A stretch of 64,000 nucleotides of DNA from Cercis canadensis (lineage: Eukaryota > Streptophyta > Magnoliopsida > Fabales > Fabaceae): NCBI GenBank assembly GCA_003255065.1, contig QAOA01006880.1, forward strand, positions 6,032 to 70,031. The letters are read 5' to 3'. Positions 1-9,456 of this stretch are shown in pieces. The position numbers and the translations under genes were made by a program. The notes below the pieces were generated by a model. The model ran no database searches and was not told the DNA's origin. It worked only from the letters and a program-made list of their open reading frames with translations. Every line of letters starts with the position of its first letter. The stretch's first letter is position 1.

Positions 1-22
1 CCCCCCCCCCCCCCCCCCCCCC
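1..22 (-). repeat. Poly-C run, candidate polypurine tract of the Tat-like element
   Basis: The window opens with 22 C residues, which read as a G run on the minus strand. The Tat-like element runs on the minus strand and its pol stop lies at 3244, so this G run sits where a polypurine tract before the 3' LTR is expected. Other elements here have G-rich tracts next to their 3' LTR (29294-29307, 51128-51135). The LTR itself would be outside the window. A homopolymer at a contig edge could also be an assembly artefact. Confidence 0.4.
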
Positions 23-258
23 GCGGGGCCAAATGTCTCGATTTGTTGCGGACTGTTGAGATTCTACCTTAATGCCACGTATCACTCCTAGGTAGGGTAA
101 GGGGCTTACCTAATCATTTGTAGCCATGATGTAGCGTATGGTTCCAAGAAAATGAACAGCTGTGGAGGCGACGTTCTCACTTCCCGAGTGATATTACGGC
201 TGTATCTGGGCCGTTAGATGTAGTCAACCCTAACCGTCGGATGTGTTTTATTCAATAG

Positions 259-267
259 TATATATAT
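259..267 (+). promoter_or_regulatory. Possible TATA box of the opposite-strand gene
   Basis: TATATATAT lies about 185 bp upstream of the ATG at 451 in the same direction. The next 180 bases have no competing long ORF. This would be a promoter inside the retroelement facing against its pol. The call rests on sequence only. Confidence 0.35.
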
Positions 268-450
268 GAGGATCATTTTTACCTCTGCACTCTTTTACCA
301 AATTTGTTTGAGTTTAAAACCGAAGTCGAAGCAAGTTCAAGCAGGCAAGGAATACTACTGTATTTAGCGATGACGACTTCCTTACCATTCGTGGGTTTTT
401 CATAAGGAATAGGTAGACCATCCTTTCTTTGCTGGGATATTCCTAAAAAC

Positions 451-2548
451 ATGAGTTCCACTGATATGGGTTCGGGTTCGTCTTCTTCTTCTTCTGGGTT
501 GTCCCGTGGGGAAATGGTAGAGGTCCTTTTATTTGTACACTCGAAGATTAGGTCAATTAGGTCCTGTGTCGGTTCTGACTATGTGAGGAGTTTGTGGGAG
601 TGCCATGATAGAATAAACACCAATTACCATGATTTCGACCTAAAGGCATGCCCTAAGCGGTCTCCAGTGTGCGAAAATTGTCTTAATAATCGATTTTTTT
701 ACATTTAATATCGTTTTCTTAGACCGAGCTGGGGCTGAGCTTCCCCTTACGGAGTTCGAACTGGAATTTTTCCGTAAGGTGAATGCGGCCCCGACTCAAC
801 TTCATACTAATGGGTGGGGTTTTCTTCGGGCCTTCCAAGCTATATGTAATTTATTGGGCGTTGACGCCCAAGTAGATGTATTTTTTCATTTTTTCTCACT
901 AAAAGATATAAAAGAATCCGACCAAGAATATGTATATATTGCTAGCCGTCCTCGACTATGCCTGATGAAACTAGTTGACGATTCGGCAAAGGGGTGGAAG
1001 GATTAATTTTTCGGTGTCACAATACCGACCTGGGATGGGGTGCCCAAGCCGGATAAAGATTTTTTTCTTTACGAAGATGGGAGCCCCCGATTCCCGTTAC
1101 AGTGGAATCAGTATATTAACAAACAACAAGCTCGGGTGTTAGGGGAGTATGATCGAGAGGCTCATCGGATAATAGGGATTATCTCTGAGTTGGCTTGCGA
1201 GAAGTCCAATCTCGTCAATTTGAGGGCGAGGGATCTAATCGGTCGGTACTAACAAATGTATATATTTGCATAGTAGTTTTTTTGATGATGATATGATTGA
1301 CCGAGCTTGCTTTTGTATGTTTTTGCAGAGGAAAAATTAACCAAAGCAAAGATGGTAAGGATATCAAAGCTGGCCAAACACATGAAGGGAGGACCAACAG
1401 CCCCAGTGATTGAACCGAGCCAAAGTGAAAAGCAACAGAAGTCGCTAATTGCTGCAGTACCAGTAACAACCATTGTTGCTGCCGACGCCAAGGCGGCTGT
1501 GGGCGAGGTCGGCCCTAATGCCAATGTGGAAGTTAGTGCACACAAAGCTTAGGGTAAGCGGGTGTAAGAGTTTGGATCTTCGGCCGATCCGTAGGGAAAA
1601 TATCATTCTAAAAAGCATAAATCGACCCATCGGGATCATGCCAAACAAGACGGGTCTTCATCACACCGGTCATCCAGAGGGAAAACAACCGAGGTCAGGG
1701 ATCTCGAACTTTTTTCTACTGATTTGGTGACCGGAGATCCCGACCATGCGAATGTCTCATTTTGGAACACCCGTTTCCCGTTCCAGGAAAGGGTGGACTC
1801 CATTCTGACCAAGGTGGATCATGACAAACTAACGAAGGTTCCGGAGAGTGTGCTGCTAACCTATATGCTTTCTATGACGATCAAGCAGCTGGCGGTGATC
1901 CGGGACCTTCAAAGGAGGGGGGCGTCTGAGACAGTTAAGAAAGCCAAGGATGAAGAGGCAGTGGCCCGAGCCGAGAAGGAGTCGGCCTTGTTAGCGTTGC
2001 AAGAAGATAAGGCGGAGGCCCAATAGCTCCGACTCGAAAAAGAGTCAGTGCAAAAGACTCTAGAGAGGGCCCAAGCGGACAATGACAAGCTGAAGGCAGA
2101 TGCTCAAGAGCTGGAAATACGCCACGAGGCCGGCACTCAAGCAATTCAGGAGGCCTATATTCGAGCATGTAAGGCTCGTGATGCTTTAAAAGAGGTTCGG
2201 GCACAGATGTGCCGGAGGGTGGAAAGGGCTCGTCAATCGAAGTCCAGAATGAAGAAGAAGGTCGATGATAAGATAGAGAAGAACTATGCCCTGGCATTTC
2301 AACATGGTTTTAATAATGCAACTGATCAAGCCAAATTACAATATCCCGGTCTTCAATCTGAGTTGATGGACTGTACCAAATTTGTGCGAGAAGGTCGGCT
2401 GGTAGCCGATGAGGAATACGAGACCCCCGATGGTGCGGAAGAAGATGCTGAACTTCGAGTGTCAGACTCGGTAGGTGATTACGACTCGGGTACTGAGGAG
2501 GAATATTATGGTTCTCCCAGTAATCGGGAACTCCCTCCTCCTTTGTAA
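451..2548 (+). pseudogene. Opposite-strand accessory gene of the Tat-like element, decayed and probably spliced
   Basis: Coding stretches run 451-708, about 723-1240, about 1329-1552 and 1724-2548. The ATG at 451 begins a Ser-rich N-terminus. The middle part (about 723-1240) resembles the plant-transposon/gag-like proteins often annotated in such elements. The last block is Lys/Glu/Ala-rich and likely coiled coil (1900-2290). The C-terminus is acidic and ends in a Pro-Pro-Pro-Leu tail. Acceptor-like sites occur at 721-722 (TTTTCTTAG) and 1328 (TTTTTGCAG), with a GT near 1235-1242, so introns are likely. Frame is kept across stops at 1004 (TAA) and 2024 (TAG), and another stop is at 1550 (TAG). 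Its function is unknown. In Tat relatives a gene occupies the same place and orientation. Confidence 0.6.
1236..1328 (+). other. Probable intron in the opposite-strand gene
   Basis: The coding frame stops just after a GT-containing stretch near 1236-1242. A T-rich, non-coding 85 bases follow, ending in TTTTTGCAG at 1320-1328. Charged Lys/Glu coding then resumes. The exact donor is uncertain; the donor at 1236 keeps the downstream frame. Confidence 0.4.
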
Positions 2549-2757
2549 AGAGAAATGTAATTTGTGTGTAAAATCAATTTTTTTTTTTTAATAAGAATAG
2601 ATTTATGGTCGTGGTATTAATGTTCGGAGCAGCTTGTGTCAGCAAAGTTTATTTATCAATTCGGAGTTTTAAATGAAAATAAGGATGGGTTTGATTTATT
2701 TCATAGGTTATCACCTGCCCTATTTGCATTGTGATGTTTTAACTTAGTTAGATGTAT

Positions 2758-3218
2758 ACTCGCGGAGGAGTTTATAGGCGAATTTTAGCTCGATGATGTT
2801 TAACTGATTTATGGTTTGTACTCGCAAAGGAGGTTACAAACGAATTTTAAGTCGGTATGTTTGGCCGGCTTAAGGTTTGTACTCGCGAAGGAGGTTACAA
2901 ACATATATGTAGCTCGGTACGTTTAACCGGCTTAGGGTTTGTACTCGCGAAGGAGGTTACAAACGAATTTTAGGTCAGTATGTTTGGCCGGCTTAGGGTT
3001 TGTACTTGCGAAGGAGGTTACAAACATATATGTAGCTCGGTACGTTTAACCGGCTTAGGGTTTGTATTCGCGAAGGAGGTTACAAATGAATTTTAGGTCG
3101 GTATGTTTAACTGGCTTAGGGTTTGTATTGCGAAGGAGGTTACAAACAATATTTGTAGCTCAGTACATTTAACCAGCTTAGGGTTTGTACTCGCGAAGGA
3201 GGTTACAAACAATATTTA
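2758..3218. repeat. 61/62-bp tandem array between pol and the opposite-strand gene
   Basis: Seven full units and one partial unit follow each other: 2758-2819, 2820-2880, 2881-2942, 2943-3003, 3004-3065, 3066-3126, 3127-3188 and 3189-3218. Most units start ACTCGCGAAGGAGGTTACAA and end GGCTTAGGGTTTGT. Two middle variants alternate, one GAATTTTAGGTCGGTATG-like (61 bp) and one CATATATGTAGCTCGGTACG-like (62 bp), so the true period is a dimer of about 123 bp. The array ends only about 25 bases from the pol stop at 3244. A tandem repeat at this site is the hallmark reported for Retand-type elements. Confidence 0.9.
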
Positions 3219-3243
3219 TTTTATAAAGTGTAGCAAGCGAACA

Positions 3244-5039
3244 TCAACAATCTACAAGTTCTTGTTCATAGATTCTAAGATTAACTATGTTCCATGTCCT
3301 GGGAATGGGGAGACCCTCTGGGGTAACAAGTTTGTAGGCGCCTTTGCCCAGGATTTCCTGTATTCGGTATGGTCCTTCCCAATTGGGAGTGAGTTTGCCC
3401 TCGGTAAGATGTTTTCAGGTAATGTCGGCCCGTCGAAGAACTAGATCATTTATTTTGAATTCTCTGGCTCGAACCCTCTTATTGTAATATCGTGCCAATC
3501 TTTGTTTGTAAGCTATCATTGTGAATCGGGCCCTTTCCCTATCTTCATCTAGCAATTCTAGGTTAATATTCATTGCGTCGTGATCGTGCTCAGTATCGTA
3601 GTGCTCTCTCCTCCAACTTGGTTCACCGAGTTCTACTGGTATCATGGCTTCTGCACCATATGTGAGTTTATAGGGTGACTCTCTGTTGGAAGTTTGGGGG
3701 GTTGTTCGGTAGGACCATAATACCCAAGGGAGCTCGTCAATCCATCTGCCTTTGGTTTTATCCAACTGTTTCTTTAGCCCGTCGAGGATGATACGGTTTG
3801 CGGCCTCTACTTGCCCATTGGCCTGGGGGTGCTCCACCCAAGTAAAGTTAAGTCTGATCTAAAGGTCGGCGTAAAAAGCTCGGAACCCAGTATCGGTGAA
3901 TTGGGTGCCGCTGTCGGTAGTTATGGTATGTGGGATACCGAACCTGTAAATGATAAAGGTTTGGACAAATTTTTTAGTATTCTTGGCAGTAATAGAGGCT
4001 AGGGTTTCAGCTTCAATCCATTTAGAAAAATAATCAATGGCGACAATGAGAAATTTCTTCTGGCCCGCTGCTATGGGGAATGGACCGAGCAGGTCCAACC
4101 CCCAACGGCAAAATGGCCAAGGTTTGACAATAATGCATAGGTCGGACGATGGTGCTAAATGAATATGGAAAAATTTTTGACATTTGTCACAAATGCGTAA
4201 AAGGGTTGCGGCATTTGCCTTCAAAGTCAGCCAGTAATAGCCGGATCGTAAAGCTTTGGCTGCCAAAGAGTGGGCGCCGATATGATGTCCACATATGCCC
4301 AAATGAATTTCCTTGAGAACATAACTAAATTGCTCAGGATTCAGGCATTTCAAAAGTGGAGTAAGATATCCACGTTTGTACAGCACATCCCCATCGAGGC
4401 AATAGTTACAGACGATTCGTTGAAGTCTTCGAGCGGAAAGTTTATCTAGAGGGAGCTCACCTGTTTTAAGGTAATGAATAATAGGAGTGAGCCAAGTGGG
4501 AGGACCCTCCGTTACGCCGGAAATGGCGTTGTGCTCGATGCTCGGGGTCGAGATTGTTTCTTGGATTACGGTTTGATTGTTACCGGACTTTTTGCTGCTG
4601 GCAAGTTAGGAAAGGATATCCGCTCGGGTGTTTTCCCCCTGCGGAATATGATGGATTTCGAAGTCGGTAAAATTGGATATGAGTGACCAAGTTTTATCTA
4701 GATATTTGGCCATTTGGGGATCTTTAGCATGATATTCTCCTTTTATTTGGCTGGTGATTAGTTGAGAATCAGTTAATACGTGAATAGCGCCTGCTCCGAG
4801 CTCCAAGGCTAATTGGAGTCCGGCAATTAGGGCTTCATATTCCGCTTGGTTGTTGGAAACCGAAAACTCAAAGTGTAAACACTATTCGATTATTATTCCT
4901 TCAGGGCCTTCCACTATGATTCCGGCTCCGCCCCCGTGGAGATTGGAGGACCCGTCTACATACAAGGTGCACCATAGGGGGTTTCTGATTGAAGGTCTTT
5001 TGGTCGGGTGAATTCTACCACGAAATCGACTAGGGCCTG
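3244..5039 (-). pseudogene. Tat-like pol fragment: archaeal-type RNase H and integrase
   Basis: On the minus strand from 5039 the reading gives LYVDGSSN, NQAEYEAL, VLTDSQL and NTRAD, the four acidic sites of the second (archaeal-type) RNase H of Tat elements. Integrase follows. It has a zinc-binding region with HLGICGHH and CDKCQ (about 4190-4310), and a catalytic core with Asp in WGLDLLGPF, Asp in TTDSGTQF and Glu in NGQVEAANR, so the DDE triad is kept. The C-terminus includes NWEGPYRI and ends at a TGA at 3244-3246. Lesions include a TAG in the RNase H (near 4880), a TAG after FYADL (about 3858) and a frameshift near 3415. It joins the 7645-7810 fragment once the insert is removed. Confidence 0.85.
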
Positions 5040-5652
5040 TGATATGTGCTTATTAGACCTTTAAGTTCCATGTTTTTTCAATGGATTCCTACTTGGATTT
5101 GAGCAAATTTTGCATTAAACATGGCACTTAACTCATCTATTTGTGTTTGCAGGTGTTTCTTGGGTTGATTGAGTAAAAGGAAGAGTTTTAAGGATTTCTG
5201 GAGCAAAAGAGCAGAGAAATTAGAAGAATTCAAAGTCCAGACAAGGAACACGGCCATGACATGGCCGTGTCCATGCCCGTGTCTAGCATCTAGAGAGCCC
5301 TTCTCCAGTTTCCTGAAGAACACGGCCAGGGTCAATGAAGAACATGCCCGTGTTGATGTCGTGTCCTCAGTCCATAGACAACCCAGAGGAGGAACACGCC
5401 CCCTGTTGTAGAGACATGACCGTGTTTCGGGCCGTGTCCGAGATCCAGAGAAGTATTTCAAGCAACATGGCCAGCCATCTTAAGTGAACACGGCCGTGTC
5501 TAGGCCATGTTTGAGCTTTTGCAAGGTGAAATCCTACATTTAGAGCTGTATATATGTGTATCTAAGACACAGAAAAAAGAGCTTTGTCTTTTGGACATTA
5601 AAAGATACGATTCAAAGCCAGAGGCGGGAGTCCAACCCTAGAGGCTGGAAGA
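5040..5652 (+). repeat. Truncated LTR copy (ACACGG family)
   Basis: It starts TGATATGTGCTTATT and stays collinear with 6181 onward through the GAGGCTGGAAGAA motif, then diverges. It contains many ACACGG/CCGTGT words, one exact ACACGGCCGTGT palindrome (5489-5500) and a TATA-like GCTGTATATATG near 5548. The LTR's last 850 bases are missing. Confidence 0.8.
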
Positions 5653-5815
5653 ATAGAGTTTAGGGATTGGGATTGAAGTTAAGGGTCTAGGGTTTAGGAA
5701 TTAAGGTATAAGATTTATGGTTAAGGATTTAGGGTTTAGAATTTAAGGATTAAGGTTAAGCATTTAGAAGGGTGTAGGGTTAAAGTTTAAAATATAAGGT
5801 TAATGGTCTAGGGTG
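5653..5815 (+). repeat. Degenerate telomere-like repeat tract
   Basis: This tract is full of TTTAGGG-like words and variants (GGTCTAGGGTTTAGG, AAGGATTTAGGGTTTAG, GTAGGGTTAAAG). It resembles a decayed array of the plant telomere unit TTTAGGG, but spacing and units are irregular. It lies between the two LTR pieces of the composite insert. It could be a telomere-derived patch or a chance G/T-rich minisatellite. Confidence 0.45.
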
Positions 5816-6180
5816 TTAGCCCTTCAAGTCTCTAGTCTTGTTTTAATGATAACAAAATGTCTTGTTACTACTAACCTGTGTTGTTTTCTCTAAGTTCTTA
5901 TTTAGAATAGGTTTGAAAAGAAGCCTTAAAGAACTAGTTCTGTCTGTTCTTAAGAACTAGTTCTTGTCTCTGTAATCTGGTTCCTCTAGATAACGAAATC
6001 TTCTAATCCTGCTGATGTGGACAAGCTTGTTGAAGACTCCATATGGCTTTAGCCTTTTCTAGTCTCTTTAGGAATTTGTTAGTTGAAATGACTGATGTAA
6101 AGTCCACTTTTTAAGGGATTTTTTTTTCTACTTTCTCTTACACAAGGTCAAGTTTTTTCTTACAAAAGGACAAAGGTCAT
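5816..6180 (+). repeat. Probable fragment of another LTR
   Basis: It begins TGTTAGCCCTTCAAGTC, followed by TTTTAATGATAACAAAATG, a motif common at the start of some plant copia (SIRE/Maximus-like) LTRs. It contains repeated AAGAACTAGTTCT words near 5929-5965. No second copy, primer site or TSD is seen in the window, so the family is uncertain. Confidence 0.35.
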
Positions 6181-7644
6181 TGATATGTGCTTATTTGACC
6201 TTTAAGTTCCATGTTTTATCAATGGATTCCTACTTGGATTTGAGCAAATTCGCATTAAACATGACACTTAACTCATCTATTTGTGTTCTCAGGTGTTTCT
6301 TGGGTTGATTGAGTAAAAGGAAGAGTTTTAAGGATTTATGGAGTAGAAGAGCAGAGAAATTAGAAGAATTCAAAGTCTAGACATGGAACACGGCTTCATG
6401 CCCGTGTCTAGCATCCAAAGAGCCCTTCTCCAATTTCCTGAGGAACACGGCCAGGGTCAGTGAAGAACACGCCCGTGTTGATGCCGTGTCCTCAGTCCAT
6501 AGACAACCCAGAGGAGGAACACGCCCCCTGTTGTAGAGACACGGCCGTGTCCGAGATCCAGAGAAGTATTTCAAGCAACACACCCAGCCATCTTAAGTGA
6601 ACACGGCCGTGTCTAGGCCGTGTTTGAGCTTCTGCAAGGTGAAATCCTACTTTTAGAGCTGNCTTCTGCAAGGTGAAATCCTACATTTAGAGCTGTATAT
6701 ATGGGCATCGAAGAGAGGGAGAAAGGGCACCGTCTTTTGGACATTCAAAGACACGATTCAGAGCCAGAGGCGGGAGTCCAACCCTAGAGGCTGGAAGAAG
6801 AGCAAGATGGAAGATCAACCCATTGCAAGAACTTCATGAGAATGAGTTTTCATCTGATTCCATCTTGTCTTCTCTGTATTATTTTGATTAGATTTTATCA
6901 TAACTTACTTGTAAAGATTTAGATAGGATGAACCCTAGAAATATATTTGTATTTTGATTCTTTTGATTCAATGGGAATACATCTTTAATTCTTAAAATTG
7001 TCTATGATTATTATTTGTGTTGAGTTGATGTTGCTAGCCATTGATTTAGCACCAGATTCCAGTTTATAGATTGAGAGATTGTAGATTGGATATGATCACT
7101 TGTAGACAATGGGATTTGCTTGGGATCACTAGAGATAGGATTCACATAAATCCTCTTATTTGAGTTAATGTGCTAAGGGAATCCATAAAACACAAATTAA
7201 TGTTTTCTTAGGGGTTTTGATTAGGAAGAGATTTCAGTCAATCAACCTAGGAATAGATGTCTTATTGCTTGAGAAAGATTAAGGCATAATTTAGGGATTC
7301 CCATCAGAGTAAGTAAAATATTGGTGCCCGCTGAGTTAAAGATGACAGTGCAATGCTTGCCCTAGGGGGATTCTCATTTAGACCTATCTTTCAATTGATA
7401 AATCTATCAAATTCTTTGTTATTGTTTTATTATCTTGTTTATATTATTTTAGATTAGTTAGTCATTTATCAAACCGAATTTCTGAGATTAGATAATAGAA
7501 AAAGGATTATTACTAATAGCTATAGTTCCTCATAGGATCGACATCCGTACTTAATTAAGCTATTCTACAAAACGATAGGTATACTTGTCTAGAATGTTTG
7601 TAGTATTGTTTCGATTGAATACAAGTTCATAAAAGTAAACATCA
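6181..7644 (+). repeat. Full-length LTR of the ACACGG family
   Basis: This 1464-bp unit starts TGATATGTGC and ends GTAAACATCA, with 4-bp TGAT/ATCA inverted ends. The order of parts matches the Athila-like LTR at 7811-9289: a palindromic word cluster (6380-6625), a TATA-like site near 6690, then AT-rich U5-like sequence. Exact ACACGGCCGTGT copies lie at 6539-6550 and 6601-6612. Pol coding resumes straight after the TSD, so no primer site follows. Confidence 0.8.
6631..6693. other. Probable assembly seam: single N between duplicated 31-mers
   Basis: An N at 6662 separates two near-identical stretches that both begin CTTCTGCAAGGTGAAATCC and end TTTAGAGCTG. The second then continues into the LTR TATA region, as in the copy at 5040. 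The sister LTR has this stretch once, so the doubling looks like overlapping read ends joined at a gap. Confidence 0.7.
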
Positions 7645-7810
7645 GCCTGAGCTTTGATAGCACCTCTTGGTTCGTAGAAGATCATATGTTCTGACAATTC
7701 TACCGACCATCCGAGCATGCGTCCCGCTAGGTCGGGTTTTTGAAGAATTTGTTTAATGGGTTGATCGGTTCGAACAGTGATTGGATGATTTTGAAAGTAG
7801 GGTCGTAAAC
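7645..7810 (-). pseudogene. Tat-like pol fragment: linker between the RNase H domains
   Basis: The minus strand encodes RPYFQNHPITVRTDQPI followed by LAGRMLGWSVELSEH and RGAIKAQA. This is the familiar end of the Ty3/gypsy RNase H and the connector to the second RNase H. The frame continues at 5039 after the composite insert. It is cut at 7811 by the Athila-like LTR, and no reverse transcriptase was found on the far side. Confidence 0.8.
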
Positions 7811-9289
7811 TGATACTTGTCTTTTAGGACTATAAAAATTATGCTTTAATACTGAATTCTTACCTGCATTGTGAGCAAATCCTCTCTAAACATGGTGTTT
7901 AATCCATAAATTGGCTTTGACAAGTACAAAGATGGGTAATCAGGAAATAAGAAGAATCTGGAAGCAATCCATGGAGAAAATGGCAAGGAAAGCAGCCTTA
8001 CACCAAGTTCCTAGGTAGACACGGGTAGGAACACGGCCGTGTGTACCCCGTGTCTAACATCCAGAGGTTGCTGCTCAAGCTTATGGACAAACACAGTCTC
8101 AGACAAGAACAGACACGGCCGTGTTAAAGGCCGTGTTGAACAGGCAGAGGATGCATATCAGTGACACGCCCAAGGGCAAATAGAAACACGGGCCATGTCT
8201 GAGGAACACGGGCTGGGACCAGAGAAGAACACGGCCGTGTATGATCCCGTGTTCAATGACCAAAAATGCACATAAGTGACACGCCCACGTCCAGAAAAGG
8301 AAGACGGCCGTGTCAGAGCCGTGTTCGAGCTATTTCTGACTAAAAGACCTAATTCTGCACAAGTATAAAAGAAAATTTGATGCATGTGTCAGAGGAGGCC
8401 GTACTTGGGAAGAAAAGGAGGAGAGGAGCTAGAGCAGGAAGGGGAGCAATTGCGACTCGATCGACATATAGTTCTTTCTTCTTCTTCTCTTCTTCTCATG
8501 TTTAACTTTATCTATTTGCTTTTATTGAATTCAGTTATGAGTAGCTAAATTCTTAGTGTTAGGGGTTGGATGTAATTCAATTGTAATGAGGTTTCGAGAT
8601 TGAATAAACTTGTTTTAGTACAACTCTTTTTGTTGAATGAAATTTACTGTTATTAATGCCTTTAAATGCTTAGCTACCATTTGAATGGTTAAAAGATTCG
8701 TTTCGATACTAGGAATAGTAAGATCCGAATGTGCTCTGTAAATTCTGTCCTAAATTGAGTTAATCTAGGAATAGATAACTTCGTTTAGGTGGTATTAGAT
8801 TAATTTCCTAGAACCTAATCACCTAGATTAATTAGTTGTGTCAAGGAATTGGACAAGTAATTGATATAGGGAGGATTGTTTCACCAAGGAATTGGGTTAA
8901 ATCAGATTAAGGAAATAAACCGACAACAAAGGAATTGTAATTGAAATAAGTAGTTCAGTATTGTTTCTGAGATTACCTTGTCTATGAGGTAATCAAATTT
9001 GCAAGTGAATGAAATCAACCCCTAACCTTTCTCATTCTTATTATCAATTTCACATTTAGATTGTTTCTTAAAGATTGTTTACGATATTGTTCAAGTTTTG
9101 TTACTTAGTTAATTACAGCTGCTCATTCTTGGGCTGCCTTCAATCCAAACCATTTATCTTTCCAAATAGAATCTTTATTGGTGAAATTGGTAGTTGCTAG
9201 CCTTAATCCTCGTAGGAACGATACTCTACTCATCATTATATTATTTGTGTGACCCGGTATACTTGCCGGAAAAAAAAAAAGTCTCATCA
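7811..9289 (+). repeat. Athila-like 5' LTR
   Basis: This 1479-bp LTR starts TGATACTTGTC and ends GTCTCATCA, seven bases before the primer site. It holds exact ACACGGCCGTGT palindromes at 8031-8042, 8113-8124 and 8229-8240, a TATA-like AAGTATAAAAG near 8361, a TTCTTC tract near 8475, and a poly-A stretch at 9270-9280. It is related to, but clearly diverged from, the 6181-7644 LTR. No matching 3' LTR is seen in the window. Confidence 0.8.
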
Positions 9290-9295
9290 AGTTTT

Positions 9296-9313
9296 TGGCG
9301 CCGTTGCCGAGGA
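9296..9313 (+). promoter_or_regulatory. Primer binding site complementary to tRNA-Asp
   Basis: TGGCGCCGTTGCCGAGGA matches the complement of the plant tRNA-Asp 3' end at 17 of 18 bases. It lies seven bases after the LTR end. tRNA-Asp priming is typical of plant Athila elements. Confidence 0.85.
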
Positions 9314-9456
9314 TTAACGGTATATAAGCAATATTAAAAGTAACCAATTAGGTCCTAATTTGGATTTTGAAATACTTGTTAGTAAATCTGGTTCAATTAT
9401 TTTATCTGCTGTTAACTTGTTTCTCTCAATTGTTTATCCTACTTTAATCTTGGTGT

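Larger units (their letters stand above)
5035..7649 (+). mobile_element. Composite Athila-type LTR insertion with TSD GCCTG
   Basis: The insert proper is 5040-7644, begins TGAT and ends ATCA, and is flanked by GCCTG at 5035-5039 and 7645-7649. It splits the Tat pol: removing it joins the codons for KAQ and ALVDF on the minus strand. Inside are a truncated LTR start (5040-5652), 528 bp of other sequence (5653-6180) and a full-length LTR (6181-7644). There is no gag, pol or primer site. It could be a solo LTR with a rearranged left end or a collapsed LTR-internal-LTR element. Confidence 0.8.
1..7810 (-). mobile_element. Tat/Retand-like Ty3/gypsy element, 3' half, interrupted
   Basis: In minus-strand order the remnant holds: a linker between the pol RNase H and the second RNase H (7645-7810), an archaeal-type RNase H (about 4600-5039), integrase (3244-4390), a tandem repeat array (2758-3218), an opposite-strand gene (451-2548) and a possible polypurine tract (1-22). 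A second RNase H and an antisense gene between pol and the 3' LTR are known traits of the plant Tat lineage (Retand, Grande, RIRE2). The composite insert 5040-7644 splits it, and it ends abruptly at 7811 where an Athila-like LTR begins. Reverse transcriptase, protease, gag and the 5' LTR are not in the window. Confidence 0.8.

Noticed and set aside
2758..3218. Regular short repeats that might suggest a CRISPR array
   Set aside because: Units are head-to-tail with no unique spacers and alternate between two forms. The setting is a plant retroelement.
5169..5411. ORF on the plus strand and its minus-strand partner (also 6377-6583 and 8158-8385)
   Set aside because: They run through the ACACGG word clusters of LTRs. 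The similarity between them is that of the LTR DNA, and no frame is conserved across copies.
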